A stretch of 46,012 nt of DNA from Oscillospiraceae bacterium (GTDB taxonomy: Bacteria > Bacillota > Clostridia > Oscillospirales > Ruminococcaceae): assembly GCA_028689635.1 (NCBI GenBank), contig JAQVCU010000010.1, positions 1 through 46,012 on the forward strand. The letters run 5' to 3'. Every line of letters begins with the position of its first letter. Positions within the stretch are counted from its first letter, which is position 1. Shown one piece after another: positions 1-8,845 of the stretch. Position numbers and translations under genes: made by a program. The notes under the pieces are model-generated. The model was not told the DNA's origin, made no database searches, and worked only from the letters and a program-made list of their open reading frames with translations.

Positions 1-1287
1 CAGTATCTTTCCGGGGGCCTGCCGGTCAGCCAGGGCTGGATCCCCCTGAAAGCCAAGGGAGAATATCTATTTTGCAGGATCCTACGGGTGGGCGAGGGCT
101 ATCTGGGCGTTTGGAGCTTTGCGGATACGCTGGTTTCCGCCCTCAACGCGCCGGATATCTCCCAGATCGACTACGTCGTTTTTTCCACCGAGGACGGGGA
201 GATCCTGGATGGGAGCCCGATTTTTTACGAGCGGGGCCAATCGGAGACGATCCAGGGGGAAGAATATTTGACGCTGGAAGGTCAGCGCTTTATCGTTTCC
301 CGCATCCGCACCAGCAGCGGGCCTTTTTTCCTCATGGCCTTGACAGACGAGCAAACGGTGTTGGAGGGCTTTACCTCCCTTTATAATATCATCATCGTCC
401 TGGCGGCCTGCCTGGTGCTGATGATGGCCGTGGCCATTTCGGTGATGCAAAGCTCCATCCTCGCGCCCCTGAAGTCCCTGGTGGACGCCATGAATAACAT
501 CCGCCGGGGCGATTTCAGCGCGCAGATCGAAATCGAGAATTCCGGGGAGGAATTTCGTCTGGTCAACGATACCTTCAACGCCATGATCCGGGAGATCAAG
601 CGTTTGAAGGTGGATATCTACGAGGAAAAACTGCTGCGGCAGAAAACCCGGCAGCAATATTACCAGCTACAGATCCAGCCGCACTTTTTTATGAATTCCC
701 TCAACATGATCTATCAGTTTGCCCAGATCAAGAATTTTGAGCTGGTGCAGAAGCTTGCCATGCATCTCAGCGCCTATTTCCGCTATAGCCTGAAAAACGA
801 GGCGGAGCTGGTAAGCCTGAAGGACGAGCTGGCCCATGTGGAAAATTATCTGGATATCCAAAAGATCCGCTACCCCTACAACCTGAAAACCACCGTGGAA
901 GTGGAGCCGGAAATGGAGGAGATCCAGATCCCGCCGCTGATCATCCAGACCTTTATCGAAAACGCCATCAAATACGCGGTCAATATGGACGCGGTCACGG
1001 AGATCGGCCTTAAGGCGGAAAAGGTGGAGGGTTATGTACGGCGCTATCTGAAAATATCCATTTACGATGACGGCCCCGGTTTTTCCAGAGAGGTGCTGGG
1101 CGCCCTGGAAAACGGCCAGCGCATCTTTGACAGCACCCGGGAGCACGTGGGCATCTTTAACGTGCAGCAGCGCCTGTGGCTGATCTATCAGGGAAACGGC
1201 GATATTACCTTCCGGAACCGGGAGCCCCACGGGGCGCTGGTAGAGGTCGTGATCCCCATCGAAAACAAACAGGAGGAAGAACTTTGA
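1..1287 (+). CDS. YesM-type sensor histidine kinase (5' partial)
   Basis: Membrane sensor kinase that would phosphorylate the response regulator encoded next to it. The reading frame is open from base 1, so the N-terminus lies outside the window; 428 residues are visible. In order: the end of an extracellular sensor domain, one membrane segment (around YNIIIVLAACLVLMMAVAI), a HAMP-like linker, the His_kinase motif QIQPHFFMNSLN with the phospho-accepting His, then a HATPase_c domain with the N box (TFIENAIKYAV), the DDGPGF G1 box and a late HVGIFNVQQRL segment. This layout is that of the LytS/YesM family, which usually senses sugars next to LplABC transporters. Its TGA stop overlaps the next gene's TTG start. 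The ligand cannot be read from the sequence. Confidence 0.93.
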   Translation, partial: QYLSGGLPVSQGWIPLKAKGEYLFCRILRVGEGYLGVWSFADTLVSALNAPDISQIDYVVFSTEDGEILDGSPIFYERGQSETIQGEEYLTLEGQRFIVSRIRTSSGPFFLMALTDEQTVLEGFTSLYNIIIVLAACLVLMMAVAISVMQSSILAPLKSLVDAMNNIRRGDFSAQIEIENSGEEFRLVNDTFNAMIREIKRLKVDIYEEKLLRQKTRQQYYQLQIQPHFFMNSLNMIYQFAQIKNFELVQKLAMHLSAYFRYSLKNEAELVSLKDELAHVENYLDIQKIRYPYNLKTTVEVEPEMEEIQIPPLIIQTFIENAIKYAVNMDAVTEIGLKAEKVEGYVRRYLKISIYDDGPGFSREVLGALENGQRIFDSTREHVGIFNVQQRLWLIYQGNGDITFRNREPHGALVEVVIPIENKQEEEL

Positions 1288-2858
1288 ACAGCTTACTGAT
1301 CGTAGATGACGAAGTCTTTACCGTTGACATCATCAAATCTCAGTTTGACTGGGAAGAGCTTGGAATCGGCGCAGTATACACCGCCTACAGCATGAACCAG
1401 GCCATCAAGGTACTGGAGGAGCATCAGGTGGACGTGATGATCTGCGATATTGAGATGGGTACCCACAGCGGGCTGGAACTGCTGGAGTGGGTGCGGGACC
1501 ATCATCTTGACGTGGTGAGCTTCTTCCTCACCGGCCACGCCCAGTTTGATTACTGCCGCCGGGCTATCGAACTGGGAAGCATCGACTATGTGCTCAAACC
1601 CATCGAATTTGACAAACTCCGCGGGATCATCCTCACGGCGGTGGCCAAGGCGGAGGAGCAGAAGAAAAAGGCGCGGGATCAGGAGCAGAGCGAAAACTGG
1701 ATCCAGAGCAGCAAAAACCTTCTCTCTCAGTTTTGGAGCGACGTCATCAGCGATACCATTGCGCCGGACCGGGAGATCATCCTGCACAAGGCCGCCCTGC
1801 GGGGGATCCCGATGAAGGAAGATGGGCGTTACCTGCTGCTGCTTTCCCACTGGAGCCAGGAGGAGGGCGCCGCCACCAAATGGGGCAAAACCGATCTGCG
1901 TTACGCCCTGAACAACATGGCGGCGGATCTGTTCGACGGCCTGGTGACCGGCACCTCGGCGATCACCACCAGCAACAATTTTTATATTTTGCAGCAGATG
2001 GAGGAGGATCCGCAGGCGCAGCAGGATAAGCTGGCGCAGGACTGCCGCCGGATGATGGGCTACGCGCGGGAGCATTTAGAGGCCGAGCTGACCTTTTGCA
2101 TGGGCAGCTTCCTCCCCCCTGAAAAAATGTCGGAGCAGTTCCGGGAGGTCTACAGCTTCTTCCAAAGCCAGGGCAAGCCCGGGGCAGGCGTGCTGCTGCT
2201 GGGGCGGGATGGGGAGAACAAGACCCCTTATCAGAAGCCGGATACCCAGACATGGGTCATGCTGTTGGAAAAAGGCCGCGGAAAGGATCTGCTGGCCGCC
2301 GTGGAGCGGTATCTGGACCAGTGCCTGGAGCAGGGAACGCTCAACGGCGCCACCCTGCGGCAGTTCCAGCAGGATTTTTATCACATTATTTATCTGGTGG
2401 CGGATCAATACCTGGTGGACCGCACGGAGATCGGCGCCGGGGCGCAGTGGTCCCTGACCGACCTGGAGGGGGTAAAAGCCACTGCCGGCGAGCTGGTGCA
2501 CTGGCTGATCCGCCGCCTGGGGAATGATTCGGGCAGCAACACCGCAGTAGACCGCGCCAAAGCCTATATCGACGCGAACCTGCTGGGGGCAGATATTTCC
2601 CGGGATAAGGTGGCGGATTATGTGGGCCTTAACCCGGAATACCTCTCCCGCACCTTTAAAAAGCAGGAGGGGATCTCCCTTTTGGAGTATATCCAGGCCA
2701 AAAAGGTGGAGATCGCCTGCCGTCTGCTAAAGGATACGGGGCTTTCCGTCAGCGACGTGGCGGCGAAACTGGGGTATGCCAATTTCGCCTATTTTGCCCA
2801 GGTGTTCAAAAAGACTACCGGGTTGACGCCCATGGCTTACCGGAAAACAAACCAATAA
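1284..2858 (+). CDS. YesN-type response regulator, AraC family
   Basis: Cytoplasmic transcription regulator paired with the upstream kinase. The TTG start at 1284 overlaps the kinase stop (TTGA), with AGGAGG at 1271-1276; it gives 524 aa. The N-terminal receiver domain has the acidic pair D8/D9, phospho-acceptor D55 (ICDIEM), T83 and K105 (VLKP). A long middle region with no motif I recognise is followed by a C-terminal AraC-type double helix-turn-helix (last ~100 residues; YLSRTFKKQEG and YFAQVFKKTTGLTPMAYR). YesN relatives activate neighbouring sugar transport operons, and the ABC operon starting at 3255 is the obvious target. A strong hairpin terminator follows the gene. Confidence 0.93.
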   Translation: MNSLLIVDDEVFTVDIIKSQFDWEELGIGAVYTAYSMNQAIKVLEEHQVDVMICDIEMGTHSGLELLEWVRDHHLDVVSFFLTGHAQFDYCRRAIELGSIDYVLKPIEFDKLRGIILTAVAKAEEQKKKARDQEQSENWIQSSKNLLSQFWSDVISDTIAPDREIILHKAALRGIPMKEDGRYLLLLSHWSQEEGAATKWGKTDLRYALNNMAADLFDGLVTGTSAITTSNNFYILQQMEEDPQAQQDKLAQDCRRMMGYAREHLEAELTFCMGSFLPPEKMSEQFREVYSFFQSQGKPGAGVLLLGRDGENKTPYQKPDTQTWVMLLEKGRGKDLLAAVERYLDQCLEQGTLNGATLRQFQQDFYHIIYLVADQYLVDRTEIGAGAQWSLTDLEGVKATAGELVHWLIRRLGNDSGSNTAVDRAKAYIDANLLGADISRDKVADYVGLNPEYLSRTFKKQEGISLLEYIQAKKVEIACRLLKDTGLSVSDVAAKLGYANFAYFAQVFKKTTGLTPMAYRKTNQ

Positions 2859-2896
2859 AAAGAGGAAGGGGCGGCGCTCCTTCCTCTTTTTATTGG
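2852..2896 (+). terminator. Terminator of the two-component operon
   Basis: Perfect 18-bp inverted repeat (2852-2869 with 2879-2896) that begins inside the stop codon region. The stem runs GAGGAAGG/CCTTCCTC and ends in a T run (TTTTTATT). It separates the regulators from the transport operon. Confidence 0.9.
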
Positions 2897-3133
2897 CCGG
2901 CCGGCGGCAAACCCGGAAAAACAGGCGGAGCGGGCCCTAAAAAGGCAAAGACGCGCCTGTCGGGCGTTTGTTTCACAGAAAAGATGAGAAGGGAAAAGAA
3001 AATATTTTCTGAAAATCGGAACAAACAGCGAGGAGAAGGCGGATCCGGAGTTGGACAAAACCGCCTTTTCATCGCCTTTTTTAACGTTTGTTGAGCGGAT
3101 CGGTTATAAAAAATTTACGAAAAAATGGTATCT

Positions 3134-3220
3134 TTGACATAATTTTAATGAAAAACATCACAAATCGAATCATTTCAAATCACAAAACTGGTGGTTGGGC
3201 CAGGTGGAAGTTTGTATAAT
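3134..3220 (+). promoter_or_regulatory. Promoter region of first ABC operon with direct repeats
   Basis: The gap 2897-3254 holds no gene. A TATAAT box sits at 3215-3220, 35 bases before the ATG, without a good -35 box at the right distance. Upstream lie two CAAATC direct repeats (3161-3166 and 3176-3181, 15 bp apart) in an AT-rich stretch, plus a lone TTGACA at 3134-3139 with no matching -10. A poor -35 with direct repeats just upstream is the usual layout of a promoter activated by an AraC-type regulator. The assignment to the neighbouring YesN-like protein is inference. Confidence 0.5.
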
Positions 3221-3254
3221 GAAAACACCCAATAAACCAAGAGGAGGCAAACAA

Positions 3255-4802
3255 ATGTTAGGAAAGTCTAAAAATGTACTTAGAGTCCTTTCCCTGCTGA
3301 TCGCAGCCCTGCTGATGTTCAGCGCCTGCGGACAGACCACCACCCCCAGCGCCAGCGGTTCTGAACCCGGCAGCGCTGCCGGAAGCTCCGAGCCCGCCGG
3401 TGAACCCGACGAGCTGGTCATCGGCTTCTGGGCCCAGTCCGGTGTTCCCACCGACTATCAGATGGTCATCGACAAGGTCAATGAGATCCTGATCCGCGAC
3501 TGCAACTGCAAGATCGTCGATTCCGTTGCTCTGAACATCGGTAACTATCGCGATCAGCTGACCCTGATGCTTTCTGGTAACGAGCATCTGGACGCTTTCG
3601 TTGCCCACTATGCAAACTTCGCTACCTACGTAGCCAAGGGCCAGGTCATCGAACTGGACGATCTGGTTGCTCAGTACGGCCAGGATATCGTCGCTGCCGT
3701 TGGCCAGGAGAACCTGGACGCCGGTAAAGTTGGCGGCGTACAGTACGGTCTGACCACCGTCCGCGACCTGGCTACCACCCGTGGCTTCGTCTTCCTTGCC
3801 AACGTTCTGGATCAGGTCGGCGTTGATTACTCCGGCTATGACTGGAACAAGAAAGCTTCTTACGATGAGATCCACGACATGCTCGTGAAGATCAAAGACG
3901 GCACCGATCTGGTTCCTATGGTTCCTTCCTCTGCCGGCCAGAAGCTGTATGACACCCTGGCGGACTTCGACCCCCTGGGCGATGCCAACGGCGTTATCAT
4001 GAACTATGGCCAGGGCACCGAGGTCGTTAACCTCTTTGCTCAGCCCGAGTACATGGAATTCTGCAAACGCATGCGTTCCTGGTATCAGGAAGGCCTGGTT
4101 CTGCAGGATGCCGTTACCAATCAGGATGGTTATGCCGACGCTCTGAAGGGCGGTCGCGGCGCTTCCTACACCACCAACCTGAAACCTGGCTTTGACCTGA
4201 AGACCTCTGCTCAGATGGCTCAGCCCTGCAAATCCATCCCTGTTGTGGATGTTTATACCGCTACTACCATCGTTCAGACCGCTCAGTGGTGCATCGCCAG
4301 AAACTCTGTGGCTCCTGAAGCTGCTATGAAGTTCCTGAACAAAATGTACTACGATGAAGAAGTTGCCAACCTGCTCGCTTGGGGCATCGAGGGCCAGCAC
4401 TATCAGGTCATCGACGAAGAGAACCGCATCATCGATTATCCGGCTGGCGTTACCGCTGAGAACATCGGCTACAACCTGAACCTCGGCTGGGTCTTCGGCA
4501 ACCAGTTCCTGGATTACATCTGGAACGGCGATTCCCCCGACCTGTGGGTACAGACCGATAGCTTCAACAAAAACGCTATGAGATCTAAGGCCTTTGGTTA
4601 TTCCTACGATGCTACCCCTGTTAAGACTGAGGTCGCTGCTGTTACCAACGTCAACAACGAGTATCGTACCGCTCTGGAATTTGGTGCTGTTGATCCTGAG
4701 ACCGCCATTCCTGAGTTCCTGGCCAAACTGGAAGCTGCCGGCATTCAGAAGATCGTTGACGAGAAACAGCGTCAGCTGGATGAGTTCCTGGCTTCCAAAT
4801 AA
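3255..4802 (+). CDS. ABC sugar-binding lipoprotein (LplA-like)
   Basis: Extracellular solute-binding protein, 515 aa, anchored as a lipoprotein. The start at ATG 3255 has AGAGGAGG eight bases upstream. The signal peptide is basic then hydrophobic (VLRVLSLLIAALLMFSAC) with lipobox FSAC and C25 as lipidation site, followed by a Ser/Gly/Pro/Glu linker. The rest is the large two-lobed fold of family 1 binding proteins that work with LplB/LplC permeases, usually for oligosaccharides or glycosides. Codon choice (many GCT, GTT, CGT) differs from nearby genes, as in highly expressed genes. A GC-rich hairpin right after the gene may raise its level over the permeases. The substrate is unknown. Confidence 0.93.
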   Translation: MLGKSKNVLRVLSLLIAALLMFSACGQTTTPSASGSEPGSAAGSSEPAGEPDELVIGFWAQSGVPTDYQMVIDKVNEILIRDCNCKIVDSVALNIGNYRDQLTLMLSGNEHLDAFVAHYANFATYVAKGQVIELDDLVAQYGQDIVAAVGQENLDAGKVGGVQYGLTTVRDLATTRGFVFLANVLDQVGVDYSGYDWNKKASYDEIHDMLVKIKDGTDLVPMVPSSAGQKLYDTLADFDPLGDANGVIMNYGQGTEVVNLFAQPEYMEFCKRMRSWYQEGLVLQDAVTNQDGYADALKGGRGASYTTNLKPGFDLKTSAQMAQPCKSIPVVDVYTATTIVQTAQWCIARNSVAPEAAMKFLNKMYYDEEVANLLAWGIEGQHYQVIDEENRIIDYPAGVTAENIGYNLNLGWVFGNQFLDYIWNGDSPDLWVQTDSFNKNAMRSKAFGYSYDATPVKTEVAAVTNVNNEYRTALEFGAVDPETAIPEFLAKLEAAGIQKIVDEKQRQLDEFLASK

Positions 4803-4831
4803 TTCCCCCGCAAAAGTTTTACTTTAGCATC

Positions 4832-4873
4832 TTTTCGGAAACGCGGCGGCTTCGGCCGCCGCGGGACCGAAAA
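4832..4873 (+). terminator. Hairpin between binding protein and permeases
   Basis: Stem CGCGGCGGC (4842-4850), TTCG tetraloop, GCCGCCGCG (4855-4863), extended by TTTTCGG/CCGAAAA outer arms. No T run follows, so it is probably a 3'-end stabiliser or partial stop giving more binding protein than permease. Confidence 0.7.
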
Positions 4874-4895
4874 AATTTAATCGGAGGATGGCTTT

Positions 4896-5816
4896 ATGGC
4901 AAGTAAAAAGCTGAAACACATAAAAAAGTATATCCCGCTATACATCATGATGATACCGGGCTTGTTATATCTGCTGATCAACAACTACCTGCCGATGGCC
5001 GGACTTGTGATTGCGTTTAAAGACGTCGACTACAGAAAAGGTATTTTCGGAAGCGACTGGATCGGTTTTAAAAACTTTGAATATCTCTTTTCCACTGAGG
5101 ATGCCTGGGTCATCACCAGAAACACCATGGGCTACAATATCGCTTTTATTATTATCAATACTTGTTTGTCGGTATTTGTGGCAATCCTGCTTAGTGAAAT
5201 GGTCGCCAAGGGCGCCAAGAGATTTTACCAAAGCGCGATCCTGCTGCCCTTCCTGCTTTCCATGGTCATCATCGGTTACCTGGGCAACGCCATGATGAAC
5301 ACCGAGCTGGGTTTCCTGAACAAATCCATCCTGCCCCTGATGGGCATGGATCCGGTCTCCTGGTATATGGAACCAAAGCTTTGGGTCTTCATCCTGCCAA
5401 TTGTTTACGCCTGGAAAGAGGTCGGCTACCTGAGTATTATCTACTATTCTGCGGTGCTCGGCATCGATACCGAGTATTATGAGGCGGCTTCCCTGGAGGG
5501 CGCTACCAAACTGCAGCAGATCTATTATATCACCGTACCGCTGATTAAGCCCGTCATCTATACGATGGTGCTGCTTTCCATCGGTAAGATCTTCCGTTCC
5601 GACTTCGGTCTGTTCTACCATGTGCCGCTGAACTCCGGCACCCTGTACAGCACCACCAACGTTATCGATACCTACGTATACCGCGGCCTGATGCAGCTGG
5701 GCGACATTGGTATGTCCTCTGCGGCTGGCGCTTATCAGGCAATTGTCGGGTTCATCTTTGTTTTGATCTCTAACCTGGTCGTGAAGAAAACCAGCCCCGA
5801 TAATGCGTTGTTCTAA
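4896..5816 (+). CDS. Sugar ABC permease, LplB-like
   Basis: Inner-membrane permease subunit, 306 aa, with about six membrane segments. It starts at ATG 4896 behind GGAGG (4883-4887). The typical LplB N-terminal hydrophobic stretch (YIPLYIMMIPGLLYLLINNYLP) is present. The cytoplasmic EAA loop that docks the ATPase is read near residues 200-220 (YEAASLEGATKLQQIYYITVPLIKP). It pairs with the next gene to form the channel for the binding protein at 3255. No ATPase gene lies in the operon, so a shared MsmX/MsmK-type ATPase encoded elsewhere is expected. Confidence 0.92.
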   Translation: MASKKLKHIKKYIPLYIMMIPGLLYLLINNYLPMAGLVIAFKDVDYRKGIFGSDWIGFKNFEYLFSTEDAWVITRNTMGYNIAFIIINTCLSVFVAILLSEMVAKGAKRFYQSAILLPFLLSMVIIGYLGNAMMNTELGFLNKSILPLMGMDPVSWYMEPKLWVFILPIVYAWKEVGYLSIIYYSAVLGIDTEYYEAASLEGATKLQQIYYITVPLIKPVIYTMVLLSIGKIFRSDFGLFYHVPLNSGTLYSTTNVIDTYVYRGLMQLGDIGMSSAAGAYQAIVGFIFVLISNLVVKKTSPDNALF

Positions 5817-5837
5817 TAGGAAAGGAGGATGTAAGCT

Positions 5838-6731
5838 ATGAAAACAAAAGAATATTACGGCATCCAGATCCTTTCCCATGTGATCTTGTTCCTCAGTGCC
5901 GCCGTCGCGATTATCCCGATCCTGATCCTGTTCTCCAGCTCCTTTACGGAGCAGGCGACCATCATCCAGAACGGTTACAACATCTGGCCGAAGAAATTTG
6001 GCCTGGAAGCCTATGAATACCTCTGGAAGCAGAGAGACCAGATCTTCCGCGCCTACGGTGTAACGGCCCTGGTTACCGTCATCGGTACCGCCGCCAACAT
6101 CGTTGTTACGTCGCTGCTGGCTTATCCGCTCTCCCGTCGCGACCTTCCCGGCCGGAACTTTTTCTCCTTCCTGGTGTTCTTCACCATGCTCTTTAACGGA
6201 GGACTGGTTCCCACCTATCTGATGTACACCGAGTATTTCCACATCAAAAACACCATTTTTGCCCTGCTTGTCCCCACGCTGCTCATGAGCCCCTGGTATG
6301 TGTTCCTGATGCGTACCAACCTCTCCAGCATGGTTCCGGACGCCATCATCGAATCTGCTTCCATCGACGGTGCCACCGAGTTTACGATCTTCCGTAAGAT
6401 CGTCATCCCCATGGGCCGCCCGATCATCGCCACCGTTATGCTGTTTTCCGGCATCAACTACTGGAACGACTGGTACAACGGCATGATCTACCTGACCAAA
6501 GCGGAGCTGTTCAGCATCCAGAACCTGCTCAACCGTATGCTGGCCGATATCCAGTTCCTGAGCACCAACGCCGCTATGGCCGGTAACATGGGAGAGATGG
6601 TGGCCAGTATCCCGGGCACCACGGTCCGAATGGCCATCGCCGCCGTCGGTATCCTGCCAATTATCGTCGTTTATCCCTTTGTACAGAACAACTTTGTCAA
6701 AGGTATTGCGGTTGGCGCGGTAAAAGGTTAA
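5838..6731 (+). CDS. Sugar ABC permease, LplC/YtcP-like
   Basis: Second permease subunit, 297 aa, 21 bases after the first and preceded by AAAGGAGG. It shows the family's N-terminal membrane segment (ILSHVILFLSAAVAIIPILI) and the EAA loop (ESASIDGATEFTIFRKIVIPMGRP), then a conserved NYWNDWYNGMIYL segment and a C-terminus ending VGAVKG, typical of this family. It completes the membrane part of the transporter; the energising ATPase must come from another locus. Confidence 0.93.
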   Translation: MKTKEYYGIQILSHVILFLSAAVAIIPILILFSSSFTEQATIIQNGYNIWPKKFGLEAYEYLWKQRDQIFRAYGVTALVTVIGTAANIVVTSLLAYPLSRRDLPGRNFFSFLVFFTMLFNGGLVPTYLMYTEYFHIKNTIFALLVPTLLMSPWYVFLMRTNLSSMVPDAIIESASIDGATEFTIFRKIVIPMGRPIIATVMLFSGINYWNDWYNGMIYLTKAELFSIQNLLNRMLADIQFLSTNAAMAGNMGEMVASIPGTTVRMAIAAVGILPIIVVYPFVQNNFVKGIAVGAVKG

Positions 6732-6738
6732 TTTTAGT

Positions 6739-6766
6739 TTGATTTTTTGAACGCTTCTGTTATAAT
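6739..6766 (+). promoter_or_regulatory. Internal promoter, extended -10
   Basis: TTGATT (6739-6744), 16-bp spacer, TATAAT (6761-6766) preceded by the extended -10 TG (6758-6759). It can drive the isomerase-oxidoreductase genes independently of the transporter genes. Confidence 0.7.
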
Positions 6767-6792
6767 CAAAGAAGAGCGTTTCTCCGCAGAAG

Positions 6793-6882
6793 AGCCTTCT
6801 CCCCTTTATCCTCCGGATACCGGGGGAGGAGGCTTTCGGTCGGCCCGGCTCCCGGTTTTCCGGGGGCGGGCGGCCGAAACGG
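6793..6882 (+). other. Structured 5' leader with two GC-rich hairpins
   Basis: Between the promoter and ATG 7003 lies a ~235-base leader. The first hairpin pairs AGCCTTCTCCCC (6793-6804) with GGGGAGGAGGCT (6823-6834). The second is GC-rich, around 6838-6881, with arms of the type CGGCCCGGCTCCCGG and CCGGGGGCGGGCGGCCG. Neither is followed by a long T run. A frame is open through much of it, but it has no ribosome binding site or recognisable protein. Confidence 0.5.
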
Positions 6883-7002
6883 GCGGAAACTATTTTTTTC
6901 GCAAAGATGTAAACGATATCATACAGAATTTCCAGTTCGGTATGGTCGGGAATATGGCGCCCATCACGTTGTGATGAGGAGAATGAAAGCGAGGAACAGG
7001 TT

Positions 7003-7863
7003 ATGAAAATTGGTATTCAGCTGTTTTCGGTCAAAGAGGCGTTGAAGAAGGACCCCAAAGGTACCCTAAAGCAGATCGCGGATCTTGGCTATAAGTACAT
7101 CGAGCCCTTTGCGAACCCGAAGATCGGCGATGAGAAGAGCTATGGCCTGCAGATGGATCTGGAGGAGGCCAAAGCGTATTTGGCGGAGCTGGGCCTGAAA
7201 GTAGCCGGTGCGCATTATTATCCCCTGGGCTGCGACGGTTTTGCGGGCTTCTGCAAATATTACGCCGCGTTGGGCGCCAAACAGGTCGGCAGCGGCGGCG
7301 CGCATTTCCCCGGCGGCATGCCCGACGTCCAGGCAAAATGCAAGCTGATGAACATCGACAGCAAGATCGCTTATGCCTACGGCCTGAAATATTACTATCA
7401 CAACCACTATCGTGAGTATCAGCTGGTGGAGGGCAAACAGATCATCGACGTGATCCTGGAAAGTAGCGATCCCAAATACGTCTGGTACCAGATGGATAAC
7501 TTCTGGGCGGCCCGCGGCGGCGTAGACCCGGTCAAGGAAATGGAACGCCTGGGCAGCCGCGTCCTGCTGTTGCATCAGAAGGATTATTCCAAAGACGCCG
7601 GCGAGCCTGTCAATATCTTTGAAAAACGCGTGGACATCAACAAACCCGTCACCATGGAGTTTGACCAGACCACCCGTCTGCTGCCTCTGTACGCCGAGGT
7701 CGGCACCGGCATTCTGCCGATCCAGGATTATATCGACGCCGGCAACAAGATCGGCGTGGAGTACATGTTCCTGGAGCAGGATAAGACCCGCATGGGCGAG
7801 ATGGAATCCATCGCCGTCAGCATGAAGGCCTTCAAAAAATTCAAAGGCATCGAGTGGGAATAA
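7003..7863 (+). CDS. Sugar phosphate isomerase/epimerase-like TIM-barrel protein (copy 1)
   Basis: Cytoplasmic enzyme, 286 aa, of the xylose-isomerase-like TIM-barrel superfamily (AP endonuclease 2 family). Recognisable parts: N-terminal IQLFSVKEALKKDPKGTL, the HNHYREY strand, MDNFWAARGGVDP, LLHQKDY and a C-terminal FLEQD. These carry the His, Asp and Glu ligands for the divalent metal in this fold. Members interconvert keto- and aldo-sugars, epimerise or dehydrate keto-inositols, or act on 3-keto-glycosides. The next gene is a clear paralogue and a Gfo/Idh oxidoreductase follows, so a keto-sugar substrate is likely. The ribosome binding site is weak (GAGG). Confidence 0.88.
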   Translation: MKIGIQLFSVKEALKKDPKGTLKQIADLGYKYIEPFANPKIGDEKSYGLQMDLEEAKAYLAELGLKVAGAHYYPLGCDGFAGFCKYYAALGAKQVGSGGAHFPGGMPDVQAKCKLMNIDSKIAYAYGLKYYYHNHYREYQLVEGKQIIDVILESSDPKYVWYQMDNFWAARGGVDPVKEMERLGSRVLLLHQKDYSKDAGEPVNIFEKRVDINKPVTMEFDQTTRLLPLYAEVGTGILPIQDYIDAGNKIGVEYMFLEQDKTRMGEMESIAVSMKAFKKFKGIEWE

Positions 7864-7912
7864 AACGCTGACGCAGCCGGGAGATCCGGTTGCCTGAGAG
7901 AGGACGCGACGC

Positions 7913-8770
7913 ATGAAAGTTGGACTTCAGATCTATTCTGTCCGCGACGAAGTGACCAGGGACCCCCGCGGCACCCTGCAAAAGGTGGCGGATATGGGCT
8001 ACAAATACTGGGAAACCTGCCATATGCCGGATTTTCCTCTGGGACAATCCCTGGGGCTGCCGGCCCCGGAGGCCAAAAAGCTGTTGGACGCCAACGGCGT
8101 GAAGATCGTAGGCGCCCACATTTCCTCCCAGACTTCCCTGGAAGCGCTGGCGCCTGTGTTTGAGTACAACGCGGCCTTGGGCGGCACGCGGGTTGGCCTT
8201 TCCGCTCATTTCTTCCACGATAGGGACGATGTGCTGCGCAAATGCGAGCAGTACAACAAAACCGGCGAATACGCCCAGAAAAATTACGGCATGCGCTTTT
8301 ATTACCACAATCATTTCCACGAGTTCCAGAAAATGGGCGAAAAGACCGTGATGGAGATGATCATGGAAAACACCGATCCGAACCTGGTCGACCTGCAGCT
8401 GGATACCTTCTGGGCCTCCCGCGGCGGCGTGGATCCGGTGAAGGTGATCGAGACCTATCGAGATCGCCTGATCATGCTGCACCAAAAGGACTTTAACAAA
8501 AACGCCGGGGAACCCCTGAACCTTTTTGAAGAAAAGGTGGACATGTCCAAGGAGATCAACCGCGACACCTATCTGGCCGCCCGCAAGGAGACCAGTTTTG
8601 CCGAGGTGGGGACCGGCGTGCTGCCGATCCAGGATTACATCGACGCCGGCAACCGTGTTGGTATCCCCTATATCCTGCTGGAGCAGGATTTCACCTTCCT
8701 CAACCAGCTCCAGTCTGTGGAGATCAGCATGAAGAGCTTCCGGAAATATTCCGGCGTTGAGTGGGCCTGA
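7913..8770 (+). CDS. Sugar phosphate isomerase/epimerase-like TIM-barrel protein (copy 2)
   Basis: Paralogue of the preceding gene, 285 aa, 49 bases downstream, with GAGAGAGG before the ATG. It keeps the same landmarks: LQIYSVRDEVTRDPRGTL, HNHFHEF, LDTFWASRGGVDP, MLHQKDF, a GTGVLPIQDYIDAGN segment identical in both copies, and LEQDF. The two differ in loops between strands, so they may act on successive intermediates or as a heteromer rather than being redundant. The role in keto-sugar handling is inferred from the neighbouring oxidoreductase. Confidence 0.88.
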   Translation: MKVGLQIYSVRDEVTRDPRGTLQKVADMGYKYWETCHMPDFPLGQSLGLPAPEAKKLLDANGVKIVGAHISSQTSLEALAPVFEYNAALGGTRVGLSAHFFHDRDDVLRKCEQYNKTGEYAQKNYGMRFYYHNHFHEFQKMGEKTVMEMIMENTDPNLVDLQLDTFWASRGGVDPVKVIETYRDRLIMLHQKDFNKNAGEPLNLFEEKVDMSKEINRDTYLAARKETSFAEVGTGVLPIQDYIDAGNRVGIPYILLEQDFTFLNQLQSVEISMKSFRKYSGVEWA

Positions 8771-8782
8771 TTCCATTGCGCT

Positions 8783-8800
8783 TAAGGGCAAATGCCCTTA
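8783..8800 (+). other. Short hairpin between isomerase and oxidoreductase
   Basis: Perfect inverted repeat TAAGGGCA-AA-TGCCCTTA in the 75-base gap. No T run follows; probably an mRNA stability or spacing element. Confidence 0.4.
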
Positions 8801-8845
8801 TCGGTGTACAGCAATCCAAAAATCAAAAGAAGAGAGGTCTTTCCT

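Noticed and set aside
3134-3162. TTGACA at 3134 as main promoter of the ABC operon
   Set aside because: At 16-18 bp there is only ATCACA-like sequence; the TATAAT at 3215 is a better -10.
6747-6974. 75-codon frame in the leader of the isomerase genes
   Set aside because: No ribosome binding site, composition set by two GC-rich hairpins, no family resemblance.
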